Origin: Candidatus Saccharibacteria bacterium GW2011_GWC2_48_9
Lineage (GTDB): Bacteria; Patescibacteriota; Saccharimonadia; Saccharimonadales; Saccharimonadaceae
DNA: 64,000 bases
Assembly (NCBI GenBank): GCA_001003725.1
Contig: LCPR01000005.1
Coordinates: 82,891 to 146,890, forward strand
Reading direction: 5' to 3'
Positions 1 to 7,871 of the stretch are shown here, one piece after another (within the stretch, counting starts at the first letter, position 1; every line of letters starts with the position of its first letter). Below the pieces are notes generated by a model. It worked only from the letters and a program-made list of their open reading frames with translations. It did no database searches and was not told the DNA's origin. The position numbers and the translations under genes were made by a program.

Positions 1-216
1 ATGAAGAATCGCACTGTCCTTATCATCGCGCACCGCCTCAGTACAATCGCACATGTCGATACTATCGTTACCCTGAAGAAGGGTAAGGTCGATGAAACAG
101 GCTCGCCCGCGCAGCTTGCCACGTCTGCCGGCATCTATGCCCAGCTTCTTGAGCTCCAGACGGCCACTACAGAGCAAGCGCGCAAAAAACTGGCAGAGTT
201 CGATATGGCGGGTTAG
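1..216 (+). CDS. ABC exporter ATP-binding protein, C-terminal fragment
   Basis: Only the last 71 residues are inside the window; the gene begins upstream, so the ATG at base 1 is not its real start. The fragment carries the switch-histidine region (IIAHRLSTI) and the following strand and turn (DTIVTLKKGKV), then the helical end typical of MsbA/LmrA-type exporters whose membrane and ATPase domains are fused. Such proteins use ATP hydrolysis to export lipids, peptides or drugs across the cytoplasmic membrane. Walker A, the signature motif and the membrane domain lie outside the window, so the substrate cannot be guessed. Confidence 0.85.
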   Translation: MKNRTVLIIAHRLSTIAHVDTIVTLKKGKVDETGSPAQLATSAGIYAQLLELQTATTEQARKKLAEFDMAG

Positions 217-223
217 TCGCTCG

Positions 224-232
224 TGGTATAAT
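224..232 (+). promoter_or_regulatory. Extended -10 promoter for the FKBP gene
   Basis: TGg-TATAAT lies just after the ABC transporter stop. Transcription would start near base 239, leaving a leader of about 24 bases that carries a GAGAGGGAG ribosome-binding site. No convincing -35 box is seen. Confidence 0.6.
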
Positions 233-262
233 AATACAAGTAATATTTCAGAGAGGGAGACA

Positions 263-883
263 ATGGCAACATCGAAAGCGCAACGCATCGGGATCATTGT
301 GATCGCGGTGGTCATGACGGTTGGTACAATCGGCTCGTTTTTTATCATGATTTTGGCAAACGAAAATCAAGTAGCTGACCAGCAAAAAGAACAAGAGCAA
401 TATCAGCAGCAACTCAAGGAGTACGAAGAGCAAATGGCTGAAGCTCAAAAAGAGCAAGAAAAAGTGGCAAAACAATTATCTGCCGAGTATTACGATGACT
501 TCAAGCAATACGAATCACTGCCTGAGCCATTTGACGCAAGTAAGGTAAAGTCTCTTGTGAAAGATGATTTGAAACAGGGTAACGGCGAAACACTCGATGA
601 AAATACACGATACCGGGCGTATTACATTGGCTGGAATCAAGAAGGTAAAGTATTCGATGGCTCGATTGACGGGAGCGCGCTCAAAGCACCTCTAGAGGGC
701 GGTACGTCGCTTATAGAAGGTTGGGTACAAGGTGTGCAGGGGATGAAAATTGGTGGCGTACGTGTCATCTCTATTCCCGGTGACCTAGCAAAAGGCTTGA
801 CGCCAAGTGCAGACATCAAAGAAGGTGCGCCACTTAAGTTCGTCGTGATGGCTATACCACCTGCTAGTGAGACGGAGAGCTGA
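263..883 (+). CDS. Membrane-anchored FKBP-type peptidyl-prolyl isomerase
   Basis: The 206-residue protein has one N-terminal membrane segment (about residues 8-30), a Gln/Glu-rich coiled coil (about 33-75), and a C-terminal FKBP fold. FKBP hallmarks are YIGWNQEGKVFDGS, LIEGWVQGVQGMKIGG and VISIPGDLAKG, matching the family's F-D-S, I-x-G-W, G-M-x-x-G and I-P-x-x-x-A-Y-G landmarks, although the final Tyr is replaced by Lys. It probably assists folding of exported proteins on the outer face of the membrane. The ATG at 263 was chosen over an upstream in-frame extension because a GAGAGGGAG site sits 3-12 bases before it and the extension has no protein character. Isomerase activity is inferred. 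Confidence 0.8.
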   Translation: MATSKAQRIGIIVIAVVMTVGTIGSFFIMILANENQVADQQKEQEQYQQQLKEYEEQMAEAQKEQEKVAKQLSAEYYDDFKQYESLPEPFDASKVKSLVKDDLKQGNGETLDENTRYRAYYIGWNQEGKVFDGSIDGSALKAPLEGGTSLIEGWVQGVQGMKIGGVRVISIPGDLAKGLTPSADIKEGAPLKFVVMAIPPASETES

Positions 884-890
884 TCTAACA

Positions 891-1826
891 ATGGATGATA
901 TTAAAGATGTCGTGATGGTGGGTGCTGGTCCTACGTCGTTGGCCGCGGCCATTTACACTACTCGCGAAGATATCGACACGACGCTTTACGAAAAAGCATC
1001 AATTGGTGGATTGGCTGCAATCACCGACCTCGTAGATAACTACCCGGGCTTCCCGGAAGGTATTGCAGGTATGAAGCTAGCGTCGCAACTGCAGGCGCAG
1101 GCAGAGCGCTTTGGTGCCAATATCGACTTTGGCGATATATCTGCAATCACTCGCGATGACGAAGCTATTACTCTCACTGTAGATGGCAAGCCGGTGAGGG
1201 CTAAGGCTGTACTCATCGCAACAGGTAGTGATTACAAAAAACTCGGTATACCAGGAGAAGCTGAATACTACGGTCGCGGTGTGCACTACTGTGCCACGTG
1301 CGACGGGGCGTTTTATCGTGACAAACAACTTGTGGTGATCGGCGGCGGCAACTCGGCTGTGCAGGAAGCCTTGTTTTTGACTCGTTTCACTACGCATATA
1401 GATTTGCTAGTACGCAGTACACTGAAAGCCAGTGAGGTGCTGCAGCATGAACTCCAAAAGTTCGTTGATGACGGCAAGATATCTGTTCATTACGGCGTAG
1501 TGCCAGAAGAGATTGTGACAGAAGACAATAAGGTAGTGCGGGTGACAGCAAAGAAAGCTGGAGAGTCTGTAGCATATCCTACAGACGGCGTATTCGTGTT
1601 TATCGGCTTAATGCCAAATACGGCGTTTCTCGAAAATTCGGGCGTCGAGCTAGATGAAGTTGGTCTGGTAAAAACCGACCTCAAGCTAGCAACGAACGTA
1701 CCTGGCATCTACGCTGCCGGTGACGTGCGAAGTGGCGCAACAATGCAGATAGCTAGTGCGGTGGGCGAAGGTGCAACTGCTGCACTTTCTATGCGCGAGT
1801 ATCTAGAAGCGCTTGAACGCGAATAA
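891..1826 (+). CDS. trxB: Thioredoxin reductase
   Basis: NADPH-dependent flavoprotein that reduces thioredoxin; 311 residues, the usual length. It shows the N-terminal FAD-binding glycine motif (GAGPTSLAA), the redox-active CATCDG (Cys134 and Cys137), the second nucleotide-binding motif (GGGNSAVQEA) and the C-terminal FAD motif (GDVRSGATMQ). The first glycine motif reads GxGPTS rather than the usual GxGPAG, a mild oddity. The start at ATG 891 keeps the Rossmann strand at residues 6-11 and follows the FKBP stop by 7 bases; an alternative upstream start would overlap FKBP. A GGAG about 12 bases upstream may serve as ribosome-binding site, so the two genes are probably cotranscribed. Confidence 0.92.
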   Translation: MDDIKDVVMVGAGPTSLAAAIYTTREDIDTTLYEKASIGGLAAITDLVDNYPGFPEGIAGMKLASQLQAQAERFGANIDFGDISAITRDDEAITLTVDGKPVRAKAVLIATGSDYKKLGIPGEAEYYGRGVHYCATCDGAFYRDKQLVVIGGGNSAVQEALFLTRFTTHIDLLVRSTLKASEVLQHELQKFVDDGKISVHYGVVPEEIVTEDNKVVRVTAKKAGESVAYPTDGVFVFIGLMPNTAFLENSGVELDEVGLVKTDLKLATNVPGIYAAGDVRSGATMQIASAVGEGATAALSMREYLEALERE

Positions 1827-1828
1827 CT

Positions 1829-2518
1829 TTAGCCGCGTAATGCATCAATAATTCGACGTGGATAATCTGTGATTACCGCGTCGATTTGCTTTAGACGCAT
1901 CAGATGTGCACCACCCGGCCTATTGACTGTATATGCGTACGTAAAAACCCCAAGACGCTTCGCAATCGCGAGAGAAAGTAAACTCACGTAGAGTCGATGG
2001 AAACCTAAACCTGAAAATTTTAGGGAACGTTGATATAGCAGAAACGTGTATGGATTGTGGTCATGAAGGAGCGCCAATCGAGCATTTGACGAGTGACTGC
2101 GGACCGATCGCAGCTCCTTGATTTTAAATGACGATACTAAGCAATTATCCCACCCACTTTCTTGAGTGATGTAGTATTTTTCTAGAAGAGCTGCTACTGT
2201 TTCGCCACTACCGTGTGATTTGAGTTCGATATTGAGATATGTGCGTCCCCAGAAATTATCTAACACTTCGGTGAGTGTAGGAATAGGGTCTTTTGTTGTG
2301 ATAGCTAGTAGTTCTTGGTAGGTTGATGTATGTACAGAATGCATAGTACCACGGGTAAATAGTAGACGATCGTCGTGTATCACGATAGGTGTGCCATCTT
2401 TAGTGAGTCGTACGTCAAACTCTAGTCCATCCGCACCCTGTTCGAGCGCGTACTGCATGGCTTCAATGGTGTTGACGGTGCCTCGCCCTTTAGCGCCGCG
2501 GTGTCCTATAACAAGCAT
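1829..2518 (-). CDS. Glycerophosphodiester phosphodiesterase (GDPD family)
   Basis: Hydrolyses glycerophosphodiesters to glycerol-3-phosphate and an alcohol; 229 residues, typical of the short UgpQ-like cytoplasmic forms. Hallmarks are IGHRGAKG at the N-terminus, the acidic E-F-D-V metal site (GADGLEFDVRLTKDG), the catalytic second histidine (IVIHDD), and ELKSHG and ITDYP strands of the TIM barrel. There is no signal peptide. It converges on trxB with only two bases between stops. Its own -10 (TATACT) lies 6 bases before the ATG, predicting a leaderless transcript. It may recycle phospholipid head groups taken from a host, which is inference. Confidence 0.88.
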   Translation of the reverse strand: MLVIGHRGAKGRGTVNTIEAMQYALEQGADGLEFDVRLTKDGTPIVIHDDRLLFTRGTMHSVHTSTYQELLAITTKDPIPTLTEVLDNFWGRTYLNIELKSHGSGETVAALLEKYYITQESGWDNCLVSSFKIKELRSVRSHSSNARLALLHDHNPYTFLLYQRSLKFSGLGFHRLYVSLLSLAIAKRLGVFTYAYTVNRPGGAHLMRLKQIDAVITDYPRRIIDALRG

Positions 2519-2524
2519 GTGTAT

Positions 2525-2532
2525 AGTATACT
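2525..2532. promoter_or_regulatory. Shared divergent -10 element (GDPD gene / ppa)
   Basis: The palindrome AGTATACT contains a TATACT on each strand: plus-strand 2527-2532 toward ppa, minus-strand 2530-2525 toward the GDPD gene. The two -10 boxes overlap by four bases, so the two promoters should compete for RNA polymerase. Confidence 0.5.
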
Positions 2533-2569
2533 AGAGACAAGAGATAACTGACAGATAAGGAGTATATGT

Positions 2570-3100
2570 ATGGCAGACTTTAACCAAATTCTCACCCCAG
2601 GGCCGGTCGATGACGGCATCGTCAATGTGGTTGTCGAGATACCACAAGGTAGCTCGCATAAAATAGAATGGAATCGTGAGCTAGCGGTGATGCAGCTAGA
2701 TCGAGTAGAGCCGGCTATTTTCGCAAAGCCGACCAACTATGGCTTCATACCGCAAACGCTCGATGAAGACGGTGACGAGCTTGATGCATTGATTGTCACT
2801 AACGAGCCACTGCCAACGGGTATCTACTTAGAGGCTCGTATTATCGGTGTAATGAAATTTGCAGATGACAGTGAAGTCGATGACAAGGTGGTAGTGGTGC
2901 CTGCGGACGATCGTAATACAGGTAATGCAATACGCACTCTCGATGATCTTTCTCCGCAGCTGATCAAGCAAATCGAATTTCACTTTAATCATTACAAAGA
3001 CTTGAAGAAACCAGGTACTACCGTAGTCGAAAAGTGGGCAGATATAGACGAGGCAAAAGCTGTTATTCACGAGGCAATTGAGCGCTGGAACAACCGCTAA
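2570..3100 (+). CDS. ppa: Inorganic pyrophosphatase, family I
   Basis: Cytoplasmic enzyme hydrolysing pyrophosphate to two phosphates, pulling nucleic-acid and tRNA-charging reactions forward. The 176-residue length is standard for soluble bacterial family I enzymes. Seen motifs: VVVEIPQGSSHKIEW, the YGFIPQT strand, and the signature GDELDALIV (D-x-x-D-x-L-V, metal ligands), followed by a second acidic patch (DDKVVVVPADD). AAGGAG sits 7-12 bases upstream of the ATG, so this is a leadered, SD-initiated mRNA from the promoter shared with the divergent GDPD gene. Confidence 0.95.
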   Translation: MADFNQILTPGPVDDGIVNVVVEIPQGSSHKIEWNRELAVMQLDRVEPAIFAKPTNYGFIPQTLDEDGDELDALIVTNEPLPTGIYLEARIIGVMKFADDSEVDDKVVVVPADDRNTGNAIRTLDDLSPQLIKQIEFHFNHYKDLKKPGTTVVEKWADIDEAKAVIHEAIERWNNR

Positions 3101-3103
3101 TAT

Positions 3104-3514
3104 ATGCAAGATAGACGTTCAGTTAAGTTGCTACTTCATAACAACCAGGGGGAGTTTCTTGTGTTGCGAAGGAGTGATACGCACCCGACTATGCCTCGTG
3201 CATTTGATTTGCCGGGAGGCGATGTTGAGCCCGGTGAAACGGATCTTGTTGCGCTTGACCGTGAGATATCCGAAGAAATCGGACTCGTGTTCAACACGGA
3301 AGATGCGGTACACATCGGCTATGACGCCGAGTATGAGCCCGGCGAAGGCTTAATGACACGAGTGCTGTATATGCTCAAGATAGAGACCTCTCGTCCACTG
3401 GTGCGCCTGAGCTGGGAGCATGAGTCGTTTGATTGGGTGGACAAAGAGACGCTTCGAGGCTTTGAGCCGCCTTTTCAGGTGTTAGTGCGAACTGCCTTAG
3501 ATTTTTACCTATAG
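3104..3514 (+). CDS. Nudix hydrolase
   Basis: 136-residue single-domain Nudix protein. The Nudix box is complete: GGDVEPGETDLVALDREI followed by SEEIGL, matching G-x5-E-x7-R-E-U-x-E-E-x-G-U with the metal-binding glutamates. Substrates in the family are nucleoside diphosphates linked to another group, and the sequence does not say which. The start is three bases after the ppa stop, so it is probably translated from the same mRNA; the Shine-Dalgarno is weak. It converges on relA with only three bases between the stops. Confidence 0.88.
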   Translation: MQDRRSVKLLLHNNQGEFLVLRRSDTHPTMPRAFDLPGGDVEPGETDLVALDREISEEIGLVFNTEDAVHIGYDAEYEPGEGLMTRVLYMLKIETSRPLVRLSWEHESFDWVDKETLRGFEPPFQVLVRTALDFYL

Positions 3515-3517
3515 CTA

Positions 3518-5053
3518 CTAGTTGCGGCGTGAGGCCTTGTCGCGTATGATTGCCGCCGCGTGGGAGATGCCTTCGATAAGGCCTAGTTGCTTAAGATGAC
3601 CACGCAGCTTGCTCTTGGCGTGAGAAGTAACCACGAGCTCGAGCCATGCCTTTTTCGCCTGGGGAAGTTTTCGCGTGACTACTTCTACGACGTCACCGTT
3701 TTGCAGAGGTTTGTCGAACGCATTGATGTTGCCGTTAACCCTAAAACTATAGGCGTGTTTTCCAATGTCGCTATGCACAAGATATGCGAAGTCAAGCGGA
3801 TATGCACCTTCTGGTAAGTTATAAATATCACCCTTTGGGGAGTATACAAAGATACGATTGCCAAACAAGTCTATATTGAGCTGACTTTCACTGATATCTT
3901 CACCTTCGCGTAGCCGAGCTGCGACCTCCTGCATTTGGGTAATCCATTGTAGTTCCGCGGGTAACCCCCCGTTACCTCGTTTGTTTTTTGTATAATTCTT
4001 AGTAGCTTTATGTTCGTGATAATGAAAGCTTGCCGCAAGACCACGCTCTGCATAGTCGTGCATTTCCTGGGTACGAATCTGAAATTCAACAATCTGCTTA
4101 CTCGGCGTGATAACTGTAGTATGGAGGCTTTGATAACCGTTTGGTTTAGGTACGGCGATATAATCTTTGATGCGTGCGAGCATGGGTTGATACATGCTAT
4201 GGAGAATACCAAGTACTCGGTAACAATCTTCTTTGTTGTCGACAATAATACGAAGCGCCATAAGATCGTAAATGTCATCTATGTTGCCATCTACTTTTTT
4301 GAGTTTTTTGTACAAACTATATATGCTTTTGACTCGTCCATTCACCTCGAAATCAAAGCTATGCTTGGTAAGCTCTTTTTCTACTTCTGTCCTGACGGTG
4401 CCGAGTTTTCGCGTACTGCGCCCCAAGCGTTTACGCATCATTGATTGAAGATGTTTAAATTCCTGAGGATCGAGATAGCTGAAGGCGAGTTCTTCCATTT
4501 CCATGCGTACGCGCCCCATACCAAGTCTATCCGCCATAGGGGCAAACACTTCGAGTGTTTCGCGAGCAATTTTCAGCTGCTTGTCTGCTGGCATGTACTG
4601 TAGCGTCGACATGTTGTGTAGTCTGTCGGCGAGCTTGATGATGATAACGCGCACGTCTTGGCCGACCGCAATGAGAAGCTTCGAAAGGTTATCTTTTGTT
4701 TGAGGAAGGTAGCTTGAAAGGTCGCGCATGCCTGAACGCGCCTGAGATACCTTTGTCACTCCGTCCACGAGAAACGCTACGTCGCGTCCAAACAGGTTTT
4801 CTATCTCTTCAAGTGTTGCGTCGGTATCTTCTACAGTGTCGTGCAGTACGCCGGCAAGTACAGTGTCGACGTCCATGCCCCAGTCTATGAGACTATATGC
4901 TACAGAGAGGGGGTGTGTGATATACGCCGCCCCACTTTTGCGTTTTTGGCCGTGGTGGTGCTTAGTCGCGTAATCGATGGCATGCTCGAGCTCGAGGACT
5001 TGATTTTCCTCGTACACGCTTGTCGCGAACGTCATGATGTCACTTTTATGCAT
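3518..5053 (-). CDS. Short bifunctional (p)ppGpp synthetase/hydrolase (RelA/SpoT family)
   Basis: Makes and degrades the alarmone (p)ppGpp. The HD hydrolase domain is intact (ITHPLSVAYSL, VLHDTVEDT, KLADRLHNM), as is the synthetase domain (RIIVDNKEDCYRVLG, KDYIAVPKPNGYQSLHTTV). A TGS domain follows (IFVYSPKGDIYNLPEGA). The protein then stops at about 511 residues, soon after TGS; the usual zinc-finger/helical and ACT regions (family length about 700-750) are missing, and the adjacent Nudix gene leaves no room for them. ATG 5053 was chosen because a TATACT box ends 9 bases upstream. In-frame alternatives are ATG 5062, ATG 5035 and TTG 5098, the last overlapping the gap promoter. Confidence 0.9.
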   Translation of the reverse strand: MHKSDIMTFATSVYEENQVLELEHAIDYATKHHHGQKRKSGAAYITHPLSVAYSLIDWGMDVDTVLAGVLHDTVEDTDATLEEIENLFGRDVAFLVDGVTKVSQARSGMRDLSSYLPQTKDNLSKLLIAVGQDVRVIIIKLADRLHNMSTLQYMPADKQLKIARETLEVFAPMADRLGMGRVRMEMEELAFSYLDPQEFKHLQSMMRKRLGRSTRKLGTVRTEVEKELTKHSFDFEVNGRVKSIYSLYKKLKKVDGNIDDIYDLMALRIIVDNKEDCYRVLGILHSMYQPMLARIKDYIAVPKPNGYQSLHTTVITPSKQIVEFQIRTQEMHDYAERGLAASFHYHEHKATKNYTKNKRGNGGLPAELQWITQMQEVAARLREGEDISESQLNIDLFGNRIFVYSPKGDIYNLPEGAYPLDFAYLVHSDIGKHAYSFRVNGNINAFDKPLQNGDVVEVVTRKLPQAKKAWLELVVTSHAKSKLRGHLKQLGLIEGISHAAAIIRDKASRRN

Positions 5054-5092
5054 AGTATGCATAGTATATCGTACATCCGTCTCAAAGTAGAG

Positions 5093-5120
5093 TTGCAACG
5101 CGGCTTGCGGATGCTATAAT
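5093..5120 (+). promoter_or_regulatory. gap promoter
   Basis: TTGCAA (5093-5098), 16-base spacer, TATAAT (5115-5120) with an extended TGc before it. It predicts a start near 5127 and a leader of about 40 bases containing the GAGAGGGG ribosome-binding site. It is one of the strongest promoters in the window, fitting a highly expressed glycolytic gene. Confidence 0.75.
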
Positions 5121-5167
5121 TATATCCAAAGCACTAATGTTTATAGAAGAGAGGGGCACATTCTATA

Positions 5168-6187
5168 ATGAGTCAGACAAAAATCGCAATTAATGGATTT
5201 GGACGAATCGGGCGCAACGCGTTCAAGATTGCATTTGAACGAGGTGACCTCGAGGTCGTAGCGATCAACGACCTGACCGACACAAAGACACTCGCGTATT
5301 TGCTCAAACACGATAGCAACTACGGTACGTATCATCATGAGGTGACGGCCGAAGACCAGGGCATTGTTGTTAATGGCAAGCATATTAAAGTACTTGCTGA
5401 GCGCGATCCATCGGTACTACCCTGGGGCGATTTGGGCGTAGAGCTCGTTATCGAATCTACAGGATTCTTTACCGATAAAGAAGGGGCGGAAAAGCATATT
5501 GTAGGCGGTGGAGCAAAGCGCGTCGTCATCAGCGGTCCAACAAAAAGTGATGGAGTCGATACAATAGTACTCGGCGCCAACGATGACAAGATACCTACGG
5601 CTACAGACGTCATCAGTAACGCAAGCTGTACTACCAATAGCCTGGCCGCAGTGATGGCAGTGCTCGATGCAGAGTTTGGTGTCGAGAAGTCACTGCTGAC
5701 CACAGTACATAGCTATACAGCCAGTCAGGCGCTACAAGACGCGCCAAAGAAAGACCTTCGTGAAGGTCGAAACGCCGCTGAAAATATGGTACCAACATCT
5801 ACTGGTGCCGCAATTGCGGTGACAAAAACACTCCCTCAACTTGAAGGCAAGTTTGATGGGCTGTCGATTCGCGTGCCGACACCGGTCGTGTCAATCAGTG
5901 ATGTTACGGCATTGCTAAGCCGCGATGTAACAGTCGAAGAGCTCAACGAGACATTTCGTAAAGCTGCCAAGGAGCCATACTACCAAGGTATTCTTGCGGT
6001 TAGCGACGAGCCACTAGTTTCTCGCGACTACATTGGTAATAGCAACTCGGGAACAGTCGACTTATTGCTCACAAAGGTTGTTGGCGGTAATCTCATTAAG
6101 ATTGCCGTATGGTATGACAACGAATGGGGCTATTCAAACCGTCTTGTTGAATTAGTTGCAGACGTTTCAAAATCAATCGAGCGCTAA
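5168..6187 (+). CDS. gap: Glyceraldehyde-3-phosphate dehydrogenase, type I
   Basis: NAD(P)-dependent glycolytic enzyme converting glyceraldehyde-3-phosphate to 1,3-bisphosphoglycerate. The 339 residues match the family. It has the N-terminal dinucleotide-binding motif INGFGRIGRNAFK, the catalytic cysteine in SNASCTTNSLA, the downstream histidine in TTVHSYTASQ, and the C-terminal WYDNEWGYSNR. It is monocistronic: a strong promoter lies upstream and a perfect hairpin terminator starts 28 bases after the stop. It would consume triose phosphate made by the aldolases and transketolase encoded nearby. Confidence 0.97.
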   Translation: MSQTKIAINGFGRIGRNAFKIAFERGDLEVVAINDLTDTKTLAYLLKHDSNYGTYHHEVTAEDQGIVVNGKHIKVLAERDPSVLPWGDLGVELVIESTGFFTDKEGAEKHIVGGGAKRVVISGPTKSDGVDTIVLGANDDKIPTATDVISNASCTTNSLAAVMAVLDAEFGVEKSLLTTVHSYTASQALQDAPKKDLREGRNAAENMVPTSTGAAIAVTKTLPQLEGKFDGLSIRVPTPVVSISDVTALLSRDVTVEELNETFRKAAKEPYYQGILAVSDEPLVSRDYIGNSNSGTVDLLLTKVVGGNLIKIAVWYDNEWGYSNRLVELVADVSKSIER

Positions 6188-6214
6188 AAGCATTGCTATG
6201 CAGTAGCGATAAAT

Positions 6215-6250
6215 GAATAAACCACCGTGTAAATATACGGTGGTTTATTC
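6215..6250. terminator. Bidirectional terminator between gap and the DUF454 gene
   Basis: A perfect 14-base-pair hairpin (arms 6215-6228 and 6237-6250, 8-base loop) has A-rich and T-rich outer arm ends, so it can work on both strands. The stop codon of the minus-strand gene (6245-6247) lies inside the stem. Confidence 0.85.
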
Positions 6251-6655
6251 GTCGCTATGCGTAGTTGCGCCGGTCGGCTGCGAACTCGGAACGATGTACA
6301 TGAACACACTGCACGATAGCGCGACAAGGGCCAATATGAGTGCGAGCACCATGTTTTGGGTGAGTGCGGTGACAATAGCAAATGATAGCCATGCGCTACC
6401 CTGAGAAATGAATTTGACCCGGGGGGCAAGCGTACCCTCACGTTGAAAGCGATGAGACTCGCGAATTGCAAGCTTCAGGAGCGGAATGCGTGTAAACCAC
6501 CTATAGAGTCGCTTGCTGGATTTGGAGAATGCCCATAGTGCGATCAACACGAATACAGTGGTAGGGAGTCCAGGTAGCCATATGCCTATAATTCCCAGTC
6601 CTGTGCAGATGAGCCCAAGTAGCGCGTAGAGAATTTTTCTAACAATTTGTGGCAT
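6245..6655 (-). CDS. DUF454 (YbaN-like) inner-membrane protein
   Basis: 136 residues with two N-terminal hydrophobic stretches and a C-terminal membrane pair. The family signature is visible: GIIGIWLPGLPTTVFVLIA followed by FSKSSKRLYRWF, the LPxLPTTPF and (F/W)xxSSxR motifs of DUF454. The function of the family is not established. Upstream on its own strand a TACTAT box ends 7 bases before the ATG, with GAGG between, so it could be leaderless or SD-led. It is convergent with gap and shares its terminator. Confidence 0.82.
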   Translation of the reverse strand: MPQIVRKILYALLGLICTGLGIIGIWLPGLPTTVFVLIALWAFSKSSKRLYRWFTRIPLLKLAIRESHRFQREGTLAPRVKFISQGSAWLSFAIVTALTQNMVLALILALVALSCSVFMYIVPSSQPTGATTHSDE

Positions 6656-6732
6656 AAAACCTCATAGTAGTGAGATGTAATCGCATTACTCACCAGTATA
6701 AACCGCACTTGGTTTGCCTGCAAGTCTGACGC

Positions 6733-6761
6733 TTGCTACTGCGCTCGATAACGCTTATACT
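6733..6761 (+). promoter_or_regulatory. Promoter of the rpiB-rpe-tkt-fba operon
   Basis: TTGCTA (6733-6738), 17-base spacer, TATACT (6756-6761). The predicted transcription start falls on or next to the ATG at 6769, so the operon mRNA would be leaderless. Confidence 0.7.
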
Positions 6762-6768
6762 AAAGGAC

Positions 6769-7221
6769 ATGAAGATATTCCTTGGTTCCGACCACAACGG
6801 CTTTTATATGAAAGAAAAAGTGTTTGCCTACCTGGCAAAACGCGGATATGACGTCGAAGATGTCGGTGACAAAGAACTTGACCCAGAGGATGATTTTCCT
6901 CACTTTGCTCAAATGGCTGCACTTAAAGTACTTGGCGAAGATGACGCGGTAGAACCCCGTGCGATACTGCTATGCGGTGGTGGCCAAGGTATGGCTATGG
7001 CTGCAAATCGTTTTCGAGGTATACGTGCAAGTGTTATCTGGGACGATTATGAGGCGAAAATGACTCGCAATGACAACGACAGTAATGTGCTGTGTTTGCC
7101 GTCACGAGTACTTGAAAAAGAAGAACACGAATGGAAAGCAATTATAGATGTATGGCTGGAAACGCCATTCGCCGCTGCTCCGCGCTATAAAAGACGTAAT
7201 GCACAGTTAGATGAGGTATAA
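6769..7221 (+). CDS. rpiB: Ribose-5-phosphate isomerase B / RpiB-LacAB family isomerase
   Basis: Interconverts ribulose-5-phosphate and ribose-5-phosphate (family role). The 150-residue protein begins with IFLGSDHNGFYMK, the RpiB sugar-phosphate motif, and has LLCGGGQGMAMAANRFRGI, equivalent to the family's CGTGxGxxxxANKxxGI loop. The active-site cysteine position is kept (LCGGG) but the usual Thr is Gly. The C-terminus contains NDNDSNVLCLPSR, as in the N-x-N-V-L-x-L-x-x-R motif. ATG 6769 was chosen because an upstream in-frame TTG lies within the promoter. It is the first gene of a non-oxidative pentose-phosphate operon. Confidence 0.85.
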   Translation: MKIFLGSDHNGFYMKEKVFAYLAKRGYDVEDVGDKELDPEDDFPHFAQMAALKVLGEDDAVEPRAILLCGGGQGMAMAANRFRGIRASVIWDDYEAKMTRNDNDSNVLCLPSRVLEKEEHEWKAIIDVWLETPFAAAPRYKRRNAQLDEV

Positions 7222-7223
7222 AA

Positions 7224-7871
7224 ATGAGTAGTATCGCACCAGCAATTTTGGCAGAAAATGCCGAATTATATAAACAAGCAATCGACAAGATACAGCCGTT
7301 TGCGCAACGTGTCCATATAGATGTGAGTGATGGAAATTTTGCTCCAACTTTTACTGTTGGACTTAATGAGATCTGGTGGCCGGAGGGTTGGGAGGTTGAT
7401 ATCCATGCGATGGTGGCACAGCCAACAGAGCATCTGCAAACACTCGTACAGCTCAAGCCAAGCATGGTGATTTTTCATGTCGAGGCGGACGTGGCGCAAT
7501 TACCTTCTGTACTCGCGACACTCAAGCAGTATGACATTAAGGCAGGCATATCACTATTGAGGTCGACGGTCCCTTCTTCTGTTGCCTCGCTTATTGAACA
7601 GGCGGATCATGTGATGGTGTTTACGGGCGAGTTAGGAAGATACGGTGGTACCGCAAATCTCATGCAACTAGAAAAAGTTCGACTTATTAAGCAAATTAAC
7701 CCAGATGTAGAAATCGGCTGGGACGGCGGTGTTAATTTGGATAACGCCTATACACTCACGCAAGGTGGCGTAAATGTGCTAAATGTGGGTGGAGCGATTC
7801 AGAAAGCGGAAGACGCGGGTGTTATGTACGCTAAGCTTGTCGACGAGATAAATAAACAGGGAGTATTGTAA
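7224..7871 (+). CDS. rpe: Ribulose-phosphate 3-epimerase family protein
   Basis: TIM-barrel enzyme expected to interconvert ribulose-5-phosphate and xylulose-5-phosphate. Family landmarks are present but divergent: IAPAILA, VHIDVSDGNFAPTFT (usually VDVMDGxFVPN), DIHAMV (usually DVHLM), IFHVEA, GWDGGVN (usually VDGG) and NVGGAI. Metal ligands (His, Asp, His, Asp) appear retained. Length is 215 residues, as expected. GAGG lies about 8 bases before the ATG and the gap to rpiB is 2 bases. It sits between rpiB and transketolase, which supports the epimerase assignment despite the low similarity of motifs. Confidence 0.8.
   Translation: MSSIAPAILAENAELYKQAIDKIQPFAQRVHIDVSDGNFAPTFTVGLNEIWWPEGWEVDIHAMVAQPTEHLQTLVQLKPSMVIFHVEADVAQLPSVLATLKQYDIKAGISLLRSTVPSSVASLIEQADHVMVFTGELGRYGGTANLMQLEKVRLIKQINPDVEIGWDGGVNLDNAYTLTQGGVNVLNVGGAIQKAEDAGVMYAKLVDEINKQGVL

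Noticed and set aside
92-262. Upstream extension of the FKBP gene
   Set aside because: It overlaps the ABC transporter end in another frame and lacks protein character; a strong ribosome-binding site marks ATG 263.
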